Of a stretch of 64,000 bases of DNA, positions 52,601-64,000 are shown piece by piece. Position 1 is the first letter of the stretch. Every line of letters starts with the position of its first letter. The stretch is taken from positions 3,921,929 to 3,985,928 of the forward strand of contig CAADRB010000001.1 in the NCBI GenBank assembly GCA_900708905.1, given 5' to 3'. Made by a program: the position numbers and the translations under genes. Under the pieces are notes generated by a model that searched no databases, had not been told where the DNA came from, and saw only the letters and a list, made by a program, of their open reading frames with translations. This DNA is from Hymenolepis diminuta. Its lineage: Eukaryota; Platyhelminthes; Cestoda; Cyclophyllidea; Hymenolepididae.

Positions 52601-53520
52601 GCAGGAATCTTTTAGACTGCTTGAAGTGAAAGATGTCCATTATTTCATATATATCAGCCGCATTTCCAAAATAAATTGAGATATTATCAATGTAAGTAGC
52701 ACATTTATTTTATCAGATGCTTATTAGCTCAGCAAGAATTTTGCAGTTCATCACACCTTTACCCTATCTGATTAGAAAATAGGACAAATGTATAGAACAT
52801 TTAATCCCGCATTGTACTTTTATAAATAAACTTTATGTTTTCTTTAGTGATTTCTATTTCATAAAGTTATACACGCATTTAATAGGCATAAACGAAGGTT
52901 TTTGCAACTGCGTCTTTATTCAATAAAATGAACTGATAATGATGGCGCATATAATCTCGCACTTTTATAAAGAAGTGTTATAATTTTTGAAGCTATAAAA
53001 TAGATTATTCAAGATTTACGCCAACTTAAAACGCAAAATAGGATAATACAGCAACAAAGGGCAAAACGAGATCAAATAGGAGTATACATTGATGTCGAGA
53101 TGTCAAGAGTTATCCTTAATATGAGTATTGAAAATACTGGTTTGGCCACTTTCACGTAAAGAGTATACTTGTTAATAATATTCATCAAATTTTTATAATT
53201 TGATCCACGGAGAGAGTAAATGTATGATAATATAAAATATTTGAAAAATACAAATCAATTTACATTCATTTTAAAACGGCAATGATTGGACAATGAGAGT
53301 ATCAAAACTTAAACAAAGCTGAGCCAAACAGTGTCCTATAGCTGAAATATCTCATTTCCACGGTTATAACTTTTAACTTCGCTGACTCAAAGTATTTTTT
53401 TCAACAAAAGACGAATTCGAAGCGCAAAGTCGAGCAGAAAATAAAACATATTCCAACTTACTTTACATAAGTCAACTTTATTTTCCCGATATCACCTATT
53501 AGTTTTTAATTGCATCTTGC

Positions 53521-53775
53521 TCATAAAATATACACCCTAATTCTTTGCACAATGCAGTAAACGACATTGGCATCTATAAAATAGCAGTAAAAATAAAAGC
53601 TTCCATTTAATATATTTGCTCTCACATGCCTTAACATTCCATATCCTTTTGACAAAATGTTGCTTGCAGTTTGAAGATCCTTGTATGGCTTAATGAGAAC
53701 TGGGATTAAAAGTACTCCACATTCACTCATCTCATAGACAAACTGAAAGGTCACCAATGGCTTGTCCTTCCCCAT
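53521..53775 (-). other. Unassigned coding-like open frame
   Basis: An 84-codon minus-strand frame with fairly even amino-acid use starts at an ATG just after a possible 3' splice site (TGTTAAAAG). A GTGAGA (CAT|GTGAGA) near two-thirds of its length could be a donor. No domain is recognised. It lies antisense in intron 2 of the TSP1/Ig gene. It may be an exon of a nested gene, a retrocopy fragment or chance. Confidence 0.18.
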
Positions 53776-55896
53776 AAAACATCTTTTAACAGTAGTGACA
53801 AGATTACAATATTGATTTGCCTTATGTTGACATTTGCTTTAATTCAAAGCACAAATGTTAATTAAAGTCACGTCTGACAAGCCAGAAGTCTAAAGGTTGA
53901 CGCTCCTCGGTGCTCATCCAGAGATGTGGATAATGTGAAATGTTAGTCAATTCTCCTCAAAAAAGGTCTTGTAGAATGTGATTTTCTCATATGAGTAAGT
54001 CGAAAATACAGTTACTCTAACGCTTTTTAAAACCTTCATGAAGTTGAATTAATCATACTCCTAATAACATCTTTTAACAAACTGGCGAAAATTACATCCT
54101 TTGCAGAAACATTACGTAGTTTCATACTTGAGTTTGTCATTTCTCCTAATTTAATCTCAAGGTAAGTACTGTACTGAGGGCAGGGAAGACCACATCGAAT
54201 TTGAGGATCAGAAATGTTATTTGTCTTTGAAATTCATCCTCCTCTAAGCGGTGTAACCAAAGTAGTGATCTAAATGGAATCTTTCGCTCTTCTTCCTACC
54301 CGAATGGGAAGCATCTCTTTTCTGACTTTTTAAAGAGTTTGATCTGCGATCAAAATCTTTCCAATTAACTCACCGCAGAAAATAGGGCAGAATTTCCAAG
54401 TTAGTGCGAGTACTTTCAAATTCTTTGCTTTAAACTCCAGAGACTGATTTTTCCTTAATATCCACTTCAATCTCCTAAATTATGCTTTGTAAATGCTTCA
54501 ATTGGCCATCTGGTATACAGTATACCTGAAACTAATGGGAACATAATAAAAAATGAATATGAGCAAACTATTAAACATGACTGAGAATGGATAATGTTTG
54601 AATTATCCATTTTATAAGTTGTCTCCCTTGAGTACTTATTATTTAATAACCTTTTCCTCCTTCGTTTGCCATGAACCACCTATTTATTCGCATAAAAATT
54701 ATTTGAGGTAAGTCAACGAATTTGAATATAAATTTGGCCAGGGTATAGAGAAATTGTGTCTCCTTGTGAATAACAGTTATTAGAGTTCTGTACTCCGGAA
54801 TTGGACTTTCAGTTACGGTCAATTTATTTGCATATAATGAAATAATAGATGTGTATAGTGACTTAATTGAATTCTGCAGTATTAAGTCGCTCTCTGATCT
54901 CCGCAGGAAGTATATGAGATAACGGATATAGGCTGACTGCTTGTGACAAACAAAGAAAGATGTGACTTTTTAACCAGTTGTAGATATTGAAACTGAGGAT
55001 CAGTGCAATAAGGAGTGAATAGAATGGGGGAGAACACAGATTAGATCTGAGGTGGAACATGAAGTAGACTTACCAAGAGAATAACGAAATTTAATTGGTC
55101 TCTGTGAGTATGACTCACTGTCTACCGCTTATTCTTCTGACATACTGCAGGATCTGATTTTTATTAGTTAGAGTGAGTTCAGATTCACGCTGTTCAGAGT
55201 TTATTGGTCAGTTGACTGAAATGAATATGTGCTTATTTGCTTATAATGAAAGCCATGAGTATTTAAGTAGTGCTAATTGAGGTAATCTTTGGCCATTTGA
55301 GGTTTCAGAAACCCCAGTGTCTATACCATATGGAATCCGAGCATACTAAATCAATTGCGATTTCTTAGATGAACAAACGAACTTAGCGAGATGGGCTACA
55401 TCGAAATTGCTGTGTCCCAAGGAGAGTCTATTGTGCACTCAGATTCTGGAATCTGGGAGAAGTCTTCTACTTATTCCGTCTGTGTCAACAGAAGCAAATT
55501 AAATATCTCATTGTTATTCTGGCGAAAGTGATTTGAACTATCAGAAAGTAAGGGTTTGAAGCGTCCCACTCTACCTTGGCTTCAGCTTAAATGAGTTAAG
55601 CTTTTGAGTTAAGGCCACCAGTTTTGCAACCCAATAACGTCCTAAGTACTAATAACATTAATTCTCCTAGCGACATGAATATCTTACATTAATTTGTGAT
55701 GCTGCTTCCACGGAAGTAGGAGCTGTTCTATTTGACAACCCGTAAGAGCTGAAAAATGTAACAGAACTCCAATTTCCATGTCCTCTTACATTTACTTTTC
55801 ATTCAATAATTGTCTATTGCCTAATGCTATGAATAGACTAACCTAGCATTAATCATCGAGAAATAAGTGTGTAAAACGATTTTCGAAATTGAATTT

Positions 55897-55913
55897 TGGA
55901 TGGATGGATGGAT
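55897..55913. repeat. TGGA tetranucleotide repeat
   Basis: Four consecutive TGGA units, simple sequence in intron 2. Confidence 0.8.
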
Positions 55914-56673
55914 AGAAAGACTTGAGCTTAGAATTAATAAGCCAAAATAAGATGGAGAGCACTAACCGAGCTAGTGCCCTCTTCAACTTCACAAACTCGG
56001 CTGCTACGAGACAGGAGTAAGACAGAGTCATTGATAGAATAGTTCGTAAGGGAGAAACAGAGATGAAAACGCAATGTTATAACCAGTAAGGTGGAAATTT
56101 TATTGAGGTGACAAGTGTCACGAGGAAGAATTAATAAAGGGTCGAGAAGTGAGTCATGCAAAAATCTCTGTACTTTAATGCAATATCTCCCGATGAAGCA
56201 ATTTCCCGTTCATTGATCTTGATTCCAAACGAATGTTGATATGGGTCATTTGTAATTAATATCTTCATATTGAACCTCTTTCTTGAGGTTATGTTTTTGT
56301 TTCCATTGGTCTGCATCCGCGTTTCTCTAATTGATTATTTCGCTTAGAAAACATCCCTGACTTTTTATCACAAGCAAGTTTCAAACTGTGCACATATATC
56401 TACCAGAGCTTAATTTTATTATTTTTAGGTAGGAGTTTGTCTTTATTTTATTTTATTTTTAATTTAATTAATATGTATGATTTAATGTGTGGTTAAATTT
56501 TTAATTAAGATTAATTTTTGAGACTTTTAGCGGGATATCGGTTTCCTACTCATTAATGAGTATTTTGGAACTCCTTCAAGTTACTTTCGTTTTGATGGAT
56601 ATTGTTAACTGTGAAAATTCATCTAAGCGCAATACTTAGTTCTTCGTTGACGGGCTTTTGTTTATTTCGCTAG

Positions 56674-56972
56674 GTAGAGTGTGATTCTGGTGTGCCATGT
56701 CCAACAGACGGTGCTTGGTGTCCCTGGTCGTCGACCGTCATCAAATGTTCCGAACCTTGCGGTGATAGTGGAATGGGACTTCGAACACGTCGATGCAATT
56801 GCCCAGCTCCTGCTCATGGTGGAAAACCGTGTATTGTAACTCCTGGGACCAAAGAGGCGGCTGAACTCATGACAACTCAACTCAAACGGGCACTAGAAAA
56901 AAATGAAACTGCACAACTTAGCTCCCTACCAACGATTGCGGATATTGCTGCAATCGCAGATGGCTCTGGAAA
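56674..56972 (+). CDS. TSP1/Ig extracellular protein, exon 3 (TSP1-3 end, most of TSP1-4)
   Basis: Exon 3 encodes residues 206-304 plus two bases of codon 305. It opens V-E-C208-D-S-G-V-P-C214-P, which supplies the last two cysteines of repeat 3. Repeat 4 then starts at W220-C-P-W223 with Cys 230, 234, 246 and 258; C221 and C248 are extra and may pair. Repeat 4 has C-S-E-P-C-G, so it lacks the Ser/Thr needed for O-fucosylation. After C258 comes an unusual insert of about 45 residues (260-304), Ala/Leu/Glu/Lys-rich and likely helical, with an N282-E-T glycosylation sequon. Reading through the end gives an immediate TAA. However, GGAAA|GTAAAT is a good donor in phase 2, and the exon at 63243 continues the frame and the domain. 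A shorter isoform ending at the TAA (56974-56976) is possible. Confidence 0.82.
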
Positions 56973-59900
56973 GTAAATAATAATTTAAATTTGGGCCCCC
57001 GATTTTGAATGCTTTTCAGGTCAGTGATTTCAGAGCCGTCTTGACTTGACGACATTTTTTCATTTGAATCACAGTGGAAGAACACATTAAATGTAGATTC
57101 ATTAAAGATACTTTGCAATCAGTCAAACCTCAACTAAGGTATTCTATGACCATCCAGTATTCTAATGTTTTCATGATCTTTGATGTATCAGATTTATATG
57201 AATGAATTAGTAGCGGTTTATGTTATCTTGAGTAGGGGATGGTAAAATGTAATTTACCCAGTCTTTATTGAATAACAACAACTGCTGACAGAGAAGAAGA
57301 CAGAGATAAAAGATCAGCAAATAGTTATGAGCCCGGAGTTAATGAGACAGTTATGCCTCTTTTACCCCTATGTGAAATAATTTTGATTCAATAAAGGGGG
57401 CATATATATATTATTGCAAGTTTCGGATGACTTACTTAGGTTAAACTGACTCTGTGGTTAATAATATTAGGTGTTTAGTTGAGATAAAAATGGTTGAGTT
57501 TAAGGTCACGGCAAAATCTCTGATGACAAATCGAAGACTGTAATACCAAAAGGAGTCGTAACATGGATCTACGGGATGTATTTCGTCAAGAGTTACTTGA
57601 AATTAAAATTAATTCAGCCCAATAAATATGATAAATTAACTTTCATAAAAATCGTTTAAAAAGGGAACTATTCTTCTAAAACAGAGGTTCACTTCTTTTG
57701 TCGTGCTTTTTCAATATCATGCTTCTAAACGCAATTCAAAGTAGACGGATTTAATATAAAGCATACATCTAAGTTGACCAAATTTTATCGCGGTATTGCT
57801 CTCATATTTGAAATTACAGAGGCGTTAATTGATGCTACCTGGCAAGAAGTTTTTTTCTCATAGCGGTCAAGATGCGATTCTGATGCTAGCTAATACGATT
57901 TTGGCACAGCAGAGCTTATTAGAGTTCAGCCAAGTTGAACGCTAATAATGCTTATTCATAAACATTTATTTAATCTATGCCACCTATTTTCGTTTGTGAA
58001 TTTTAATTCTGCCACAATTTTGACCAACTTCCTCTTCATCTCCCACACTGCTTTCGCTCAGATCACGTGCGATTTATCCCTTAAAGTTTCCGGAGTCATG
58101 ATTCCGAAGAAGTATTGGAAAGAGCCTGAGAGGAAAAATTGGTTAAAAACAATGAAAATAATCTGCAAGAAATAGCAGCGCGGCAAAAAGCACTTTTATC
58201 AACAAGCCGACAGTCAGTCAAACGATCAGACACAAAACTACACCTTTAAAATGTAGCTTAATTGAGAGAAACTAACTCAAGCGGCAACGTAAGTAATAAT
58301 ATCAAAATGAGCTTATAAACCAGACGGCACATGGTGTGAATCCTGAGAATGCAACCTTAATTCTGCTGAATATAAATTTAGAGAGGGAATGAGTAATCAA
58401 AATAGCCTGGCGTTCAAAAAAATGACAACCATTCATATTACTTTAATAAATCGCTAAACATCAAATTTTCCATCAAATTTAATGGACATTACTTTAAACT
58501 ACCGGAAGAGTGGTAGTAAGAAGAGTATTTTATTATATTTGACTTATTTTAGCTGTAAATCGGAGCTTTTACCAGCTAAAATCTCGGTAAGAATGAAGAT
58601 AGGCGAGGTGCTACAGTGTGGCCTTGACAATAATAGTACCGGTTTGTGAACTAGTTAATTACACAAATGCAAACGAATGTCAATTTTTTGTTTTATAAAA
58701 TGGGAATCAGTCAGAATTTTATTGTATACCCTTTAAGGCGGAGTTTTATCAAATTTAACGTTGTCCAATATTTCAAATCAGGAGAATTAGAAAGACATCG
58801 ATTGCTACTCGAAATTTAAAGTCTTCAATTTTCATTTTCAGATCCCTTAAATTGCACTGAAAGCGGCAACATGTACAACTGCCTCTTATGCATCTTCAAA
58901 TGCCTCAATTAAAGAGGCAGCATTCACAACTCTAATTATTGAGGTCTCTTTACTTTTAGTGGCTGAAATCCATAAATTTAATGTAATGTCGAATTCTATT
59001 CGTTTTTCCATTCAAATGGTATCATAGATTATAACTGCAACTCCTTATTGTGACCGATTTGAAAGAATAATTACAGTGTTGAAATTATTGATAGAAAGCT
59101 TTGAAAAACCTGAACAGGTTTACAAGCTAAGTGGAGTTTCCTATCTTGAGTAAGATTTTTGCTGATTTATGGATTTTGATAAATTATTTGATCAAACTAG
59201 GTTTATAATCCACAAATTACATGCTGACATTTTTATTGCTTTTTTGAATTATGTTACTTACAATTAGGACACTTAAATTTAATTATGTAAAAAGGCACTA
59301 TATTGAAACTGAATTAGGCACCAATCTTGAATCACATGACTGTTTACTTCAATTCAATTCAATTGCTGATTCTACTATTTTTATTAATTTAATATCAAAA
59401 ATAACAATTTTATTGATCACACATTTTCCAAATTGTCCTAGTTACGGAAGAAAGTGCGTTATAATTTTAAAGATTGGCTGATGACGTCCCTCTTATAATT
59501 TGATCTGTTATTTAGTCAACTCTACGGCTTGACTTAAATCCGTTTTTACTGTTTGGATCTAAGTTCTATTTATAAATCCTTACAAATTTGGCGCATTACA
59601 GTTTATAAAGTCCAGTAGGACGTCTCTTTCTCTTCTCTATCATATAAATTTTTTGAGTCCAAATCTTACTTTCTTCAATCTTGTTTTGTTACAAATTTTT
59701 TGTTTGTCTCGTTGTTGTCTTTTTCAATAAAGCTAGAATACATTATGCTATAAGAAGAGGAGAGAAGATTTCGTCCGTGGGTTTCAGATATTTTGCTCCA
59801 TCGCTTCTCAGCCTGGAAGTATATATCTTACTGTTTTTTTAGAGGATCTTTTAATGACGCTCTCATTGAACTTGGTTTGGCATCTAATATGTGACCTTTC

Positions 59901-62900
59901 AACCATCCTTTGCTAAAGAATTAAATAAACCGGAAATTGGACACTAAAATTGCTTGACGATCGTTGCTTCTGAGAAACAGTGATCCCATCGATAGTGCAA
60001 GCATTCGCATACAGTTGACAGTTTCACACTGTTTAATTTTCGCCCAAATTCCCTTAAGGTGGGAATGTGCGCTTTTAAAGATAGGAATTGATGCTATTGG
60101 CTGTTTTAGCCGTGACAGCCCAATCATATTAAAGATTTTTCAGTCGTCTTGATCTATTTTTCTTAATTATGACTCTGCGTAAGCTTTCCTTCTTGTATTC
60201 TCTGGTATCGCACTAACTTTCTGATGATAAATTGTATATATCGGTGATTGTAAAAATCAAATCAATATGAATTGTGGGCATTTATTAATGTATGTTATAT
60301 TTGTGAGTATGCATAAAGGGTTGAGAGAGTGGTGGTAATATAAGTTCATTTTCTTCCCTCGCGTCCTTTTTCGCATAATATATTCATCCATTCCTATCTC
60401 ATCAGTCATTTACTACGCATACAGAATGCTCCATAAACTCACATTGAAATTGTTGCTAGATTAATATTATCAAAGTATGACTATTTAAAGTTCTCATCAT
60501 AAATACAATTTCGGCAAGACGATGAATTACATACAGTTTGTAATTTGTTGGAATAAGACGCAAATAAAATTAGGGGATTTCTTTCCTGAACATTAGTGTT
60601 TTGGTTGTTGTCGAACTAATTTTACATTCAATGTTATTTCCACATGTCTATGTTACCTATCCTATCTCTAATATTACATGCTTATTTCAACCCAAATTCT
60701 CATGCTCGTTACCGTAAATAGTCAATCTAATCTGTTTATTTAACCACTCGTTTAGTTGCTTCTAAATTTTTATGCAATTCCATGTGTCTTTGCAATTTGT
60801 AATTAAAATAAGTTCGCTAGCGTGCAAACGTCTTTTTCTGACTTCTTGGTTCATACTACTACTGCCACCGGTCTGCTGCTTGCTGCTGCAACACTCAGGA
60901 AATCTATCTGAGTATTGGCCGATGTCAAGGTGTTCGTAATTCCCCTTAGACTTACAAATCAGAATGTGGTAAGATAGGTTGAAGCTTTGTTCGGACGACT
61001 TTTGAGTGAAAATTGCACTACTTTTACGATTGGAATTTAAGATTTACGATAGTCACTTATGTCATAAGCTAGTTCCAATACGTCTGATTACAGATTTATA
61101 TGATTGATTAGTAATGTTTATTCCTTCTTTGAAACCATAGTTAAATATTTTTTCGAAATCCTATTTGAGGAGATAAAAAAATATTTCTCATTAATCAGTG
61201 CCGGTAGACATTTTGATTATTGAGCTTGCTAATGCGAATTTCGCAATGGAGTAATCTGATACTGTAATCGCTCAATAGGGTCTAATAAAGCTATCCTGAA
61301 TTGAAACATGTACATCTTCTACTGATTAATTTAATTTGTCCCACCTGTAAAAATGTTATTAACGAGAACAGATTAGATTGGATAATGATATTCAGTGAAA
61401 GTTCAGTTGGCAGATTGCAGTCTTGAATCTAAGAATTCTGTAGAGATTTAGTCGCTGTTAGGTCCTCTTCGTCTTAAAAACTTCATTGCTTCAGATTTGC
61501 GAGAGGGTTAGATTTTGGTTCATCTCCCACGACAAGTGTGTGAAACATTAGTAAATGTCGGTTTTAAAGACCAACGATTTGCATTCTTATTTCCCTGAGT
61601 GCAGAAGAAAGCATACGCTCACATCGGTCATCTATAGAATACTTTTTTGGATGAAACCCCTATTTTTAGAGTCATAAAGCCTTTAGTTGATTTATGCTAG
61701 TAAGACGTCCTCTTCTAATGACCGAGATAGCAGAATGATACTAGTTAATATGAATATTAGTTTACATGTTTACTAGTTTACATGAATATTACCCCATTCC
61801 CTTTGGATTTTCTTCTAGCCACTCATAATCCCATGACATATGTTCATGCAAACTCTAGATTTCTCATCTAGAGAAGTTGTCTGTGCTTCATGGTGTGATA
61901 TTTCATAATTAAAATTAAATTCATTAGGTATAAAAGTTTTTTTCTGACTAATATTAGTACTGCTGGTGCGGTAATGGCGAGTGATAAATTGCATGATTCT
62001 TAGTAACTCCCAAGCCTATTTAGGGAAGTGTTTATCGAGGTTCATCCTGGATGGAGGGAGGGCGTAATGAAAATTTTGCCACTCAGTGCTCTTAGCCATT
62101 TCGTTTGTCACTAATGGGCATCAGATTTCTGACTTCCAAGACAGTGCACTTATATTTCTTATTCATTTGATCATACCGATTGTTTAGGTTCACATTAAAT
62201 TCATACATAAAAGGAGGTTACATAATTGTCCACTGTGTTAATGAGAAATTCGAACAAAGGTAGTTGTTTTATAAAAAGGATTTTCAGTTTTCTTATTTAT
62301 TTAAATGCATTGTTCACTTTAATTTGGCACATTCAAAAATCGGAACCTAGTTTATTTTCTGTTGAGAGAACAGTTTCCGCTTATATATTTTATCCATTTT
62401 AAACAGCAAGTACAGGTTTTAACTTTATTTAGTTCATTGCAAACCTGGAAATTAACAACTACTAATCATTTCAGCCTTGGTTTCTACGGTCTTTACTCCT
62501 TTCCAGTTGTGATTGATTTTCACTTTACGTATTCGTCTCTGTTACTCATTGAACGTTTTTTACACTGCTCAAACGTGATTTAAACATTCTCAATAGCGTG
62601 CTGACGTCTTCTCTTTGTTCCTTCACCATTGTCTTCTCCTTACCCTTAACTTGTGATAGTAAAATTTCGTATAATTTAACAAAGTTTTTCTGACGTAAAT
62701 TATTAGTCCCCATACCGGAGTCGTTTTTATAATAAATTTATATAAGTTCTAATCGAGGATGGAAAAATACTAAATTCGAAAGAAGTGCTTATATTTTTAT
62801 TTTATTATTTTTTTCATTTGAAATTTTACGAAAATAAAAACCAAGGGGTTAGATACTTTGTGAATGATTATATTGAAGAAAATACATCTTAGTCGGTCGC

Positions 62901-63242
62901 AAGTTCGATAAGGAAATATTAAATCGGGTGAACAATACTGCGTTACTCTATCATTTTTAATTCGAAAATAGAACATTTGCAGAAGTGGATAGTTAACAAG
63001 GCCCCATTATTGCTAATGAATCATCCAAGGTTCATTTATCTACGAGATCAAGTGTTCATATATAGTTACAATAATGGGAAATCGTACTTTGATTAAATTG
63101 ACAAAAAGTTAATATTTACCCTTCAGTCTCTTTGAAAGGCAACCTTCAGGGTGATGATCGACATGAAGTCATAATTCGAACTCGGATGTATTCTTCAATG
63201 CGAACTATTACGATTAAATTTCTTTTATTATATTTTGTGAAG
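56973..63242 (+). other. Intron 3 of the TSP1/Ig gene (6.3 kb)
   Basis: It begins GTAAAT and ends TTTTGTGAAG after a T-rich tract, phase 2. It is AT-rich with no recognised gene. A 75-codon plus-strand frame near 58 kb has no domain. A stretch near 59.73 kb with AATAAAGCTAGAATACATTA faintly resembles the unit of the array at 18.9-19.5 kb. Confidence 0.6.
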
Positions 63243-63690
63243 ATGGGATGCATGCAATCGAAAATTCTGTCCTTATCTCAAGAAGCTCACTGATGAGGAG
63301 ACAAAACTCATTGTCAATGACCTTCGTCAACAGCATCCAGAAGCTATATGGCTCTGGTCCAGCGGTAAACCAGTCAATCGGTTTGAACCCATTGGTCTAC
63401 ACTGCTCCTCTGATCTGCGTTCTCGGGTTGAAATCTTCGACAAGCGCTATAGATTCCCACGCGGATATAGTTTCTGGACTCTTGCTCAAAGCAAATCTGC
63501 GCGTCAACGTTATGATTTTGTTGGAACTCCAGTTGTAAATAACAGACGCCTACAAATTACTGAAGATCGTCTAATCATTCGTGGGCTAGATGAACCAGAT
63601 GAGGGAGTTTATCGATTTGGGTATGAATATGAGCCGGGTCAATTTGCTACCATATGCTTCTTTGCAGTGTATCTCCCTGATAAACATAGG
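63243..63690 (+). CDS. TSP1/Ig extracellular protein, exon 4 (TSP1-4 end, first Ig-like segment)
   Basis: One base completes Lys305, then 149 codons give residues 306-454. W306-D-A-C309 and F-C314-P supply the last two cysteines of TSP1 repeat 4, confirming the phase-2 join to exon 3. A short helical linker (317-336) leads into an Ig-like region at about 340-450. It has W341/W343, C359, W383, a strand ending R-L-I-I-R-G-L-D421 and then D424-E-G-V-Y428, the D-x-G-x-Y hallmark of Ig domains. The cysteine expected two residues after Y428 is F430. C443, further on, could pair with C359 instead, so this is a divergent Ig fold if it is one. The exon ends AGG|GTAAGT in phase 0. Confidence 0.82.
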
Positions 63691-63736
63691 GTAAGTGATC
63701 TTCTTGACTCAGTAGTCGCGTACTACTTATTTATAG
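63691..63736 (+). other. Intron 4 of the TSP1/Ig gene (46 bases)
   Basis: GTAAGT...TTTATAG, 46 bases, phase 0. Retaining it would shift the frame and meet a stop. Such tiny introns beside multi-kilobase ones are common in flatworm genes. Confidence 0.85.
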
Positions 63737-64000
63737 GAAGTAGAAAGTGAAAAACCATTCACATTCACTTGCAACGCTTTGGCATTATGGCCTGTCATTC
63801 AACAGACACCCAATGACAATTGGAGAACGTATTGGTCATATCAACCGGACGAGAAGGCGAAAACGTTGGGAATGAAGTCGAGAAATGAAATGTGGTTGTC
63901 TGTTCTTAGAGTTTCAAGTTTCTCTGATGGTGATAGTGATGGAACTGAAAGTCTCGAAAATAATTTCACGGAGCTAACACTGTTTGATACTGAAAAGAGA
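63737..64000 (+). CDS. TSP1/Ig extracellular protein, exon 5 (second Ig-like segment, cut by window end)
   Basis: Eighty-eight open codons (residues 455-542) run to the last base of the window in phase 0. F462-T-F-T-C466 followed by W483 and W487 looks like the B and C strands of a second Ig domain. The partner cysteine has not appeared by residue 542, though M506-W-L-S-V-L-R-V could be an E/F-strand region. An acidic Asp/Ser-rich loop (517-529) follows, with an N530-F-T glycosylation sequon. No transmembrane segment has been reached, so whether the protein is secreted or membrane-bound is open. The gene continues to the right. Confidence 0.8.

Larger units (their letters stand above)
42432..56673 (+). 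other. Intron 2 of the TSP1/Ig gene (14.2 kb)
   Basis: It begins GTAAGT and ends TTTATTTCGCTAG, phase 0. It is the longest intron seen. It contains repeat copies at 47420-47555 and 48672-48900, a TA microsatellite, a tRNA-like relic near 49.6 kb and an unassigned minus-strand open frame at 53521-53775. No plus-strand exon of the host gene is apparent inside, and joining exons 2 and 3 directly completes TSP1 repeat 3. Confidence 0.65.

Noticed and set aside
55880..56160. Possible sixth LTR-like copy on the minus strand.
   Set aside because: It shares only a TCAATAAAAT word and general C+T richness with the L family; not enough ordered similarity.
63280..63310. A second CTGATGAG word near the start of exon 4.
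   Set aside because: It lies within well-supported coding sequence and lacks a following GAAA core with stems.

Overview
This is an AT-rich eukaryotic window, roughly two-thirds A+T by eye. It has sparse genes, very long introns and many decayed dispersed repeats. A flatworm (Platyhelminthes), probably a parasitic trematode or tapeworm, fits best. The reasons are an intronless and divergent rhodopsin-like receptor, introns of 6-14 kb beside one of 46 bases in the same gene, and LTR-type repeats with a tRNA-Trp-like primer-binding motif as described for CsRn1-type Ty3/gypsy elements of flukes. The phylum is an inference; no single sequence here proves it.

Only two genes are well supported. 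The first (15266-16510, minus strand) is a complete, single-exon seven-transmembrane receptor of 414 residues. The second runs from 33122 off the right edge on the plus strand. Its five visible exons (33122-33346, 42042-42431, 56674-56972, 63243-63690, 63737-64000) join in compatible phases into 542 residues: a signal peptide, four thrombospondin type 1 (TSP1) repeats and then two Ig-like segments. Three of the four TSP1 repeats are split across exon junctions. The join restores the two C-terminal cysteines each time, which independently supports the splicing.

Layout: 1-15.2 kb has no convincing gene, only degenerate repeats. The receptor is at 15.3-16.5 kb. A degenerate array of ~210-bp units lies at 18.9-19.5 kb. 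A cluster of LTR-like sequence with a 50-N assembly gap lies at 20.3-22.4 kb. The stretch 22.4-33.1 kb is gene-poor and holds another diverged LTR-like block at 25.8 kb and a solo-LTR-like copy at 32.0 kb. From 33.1 kb to the end the window is almost entirely introns of the TSP1/Ig gene. These introns hold repeat copies, a tRNA-like relic, a possible FLYWCH-like fragment and a few coding-like islands of unknown status on the minus strand.

The two genes show no functional link beyond both acting at the cell surface or outside the cell. Most short open frames in the window look like chance frames in AT-rich DNA and are not listed.
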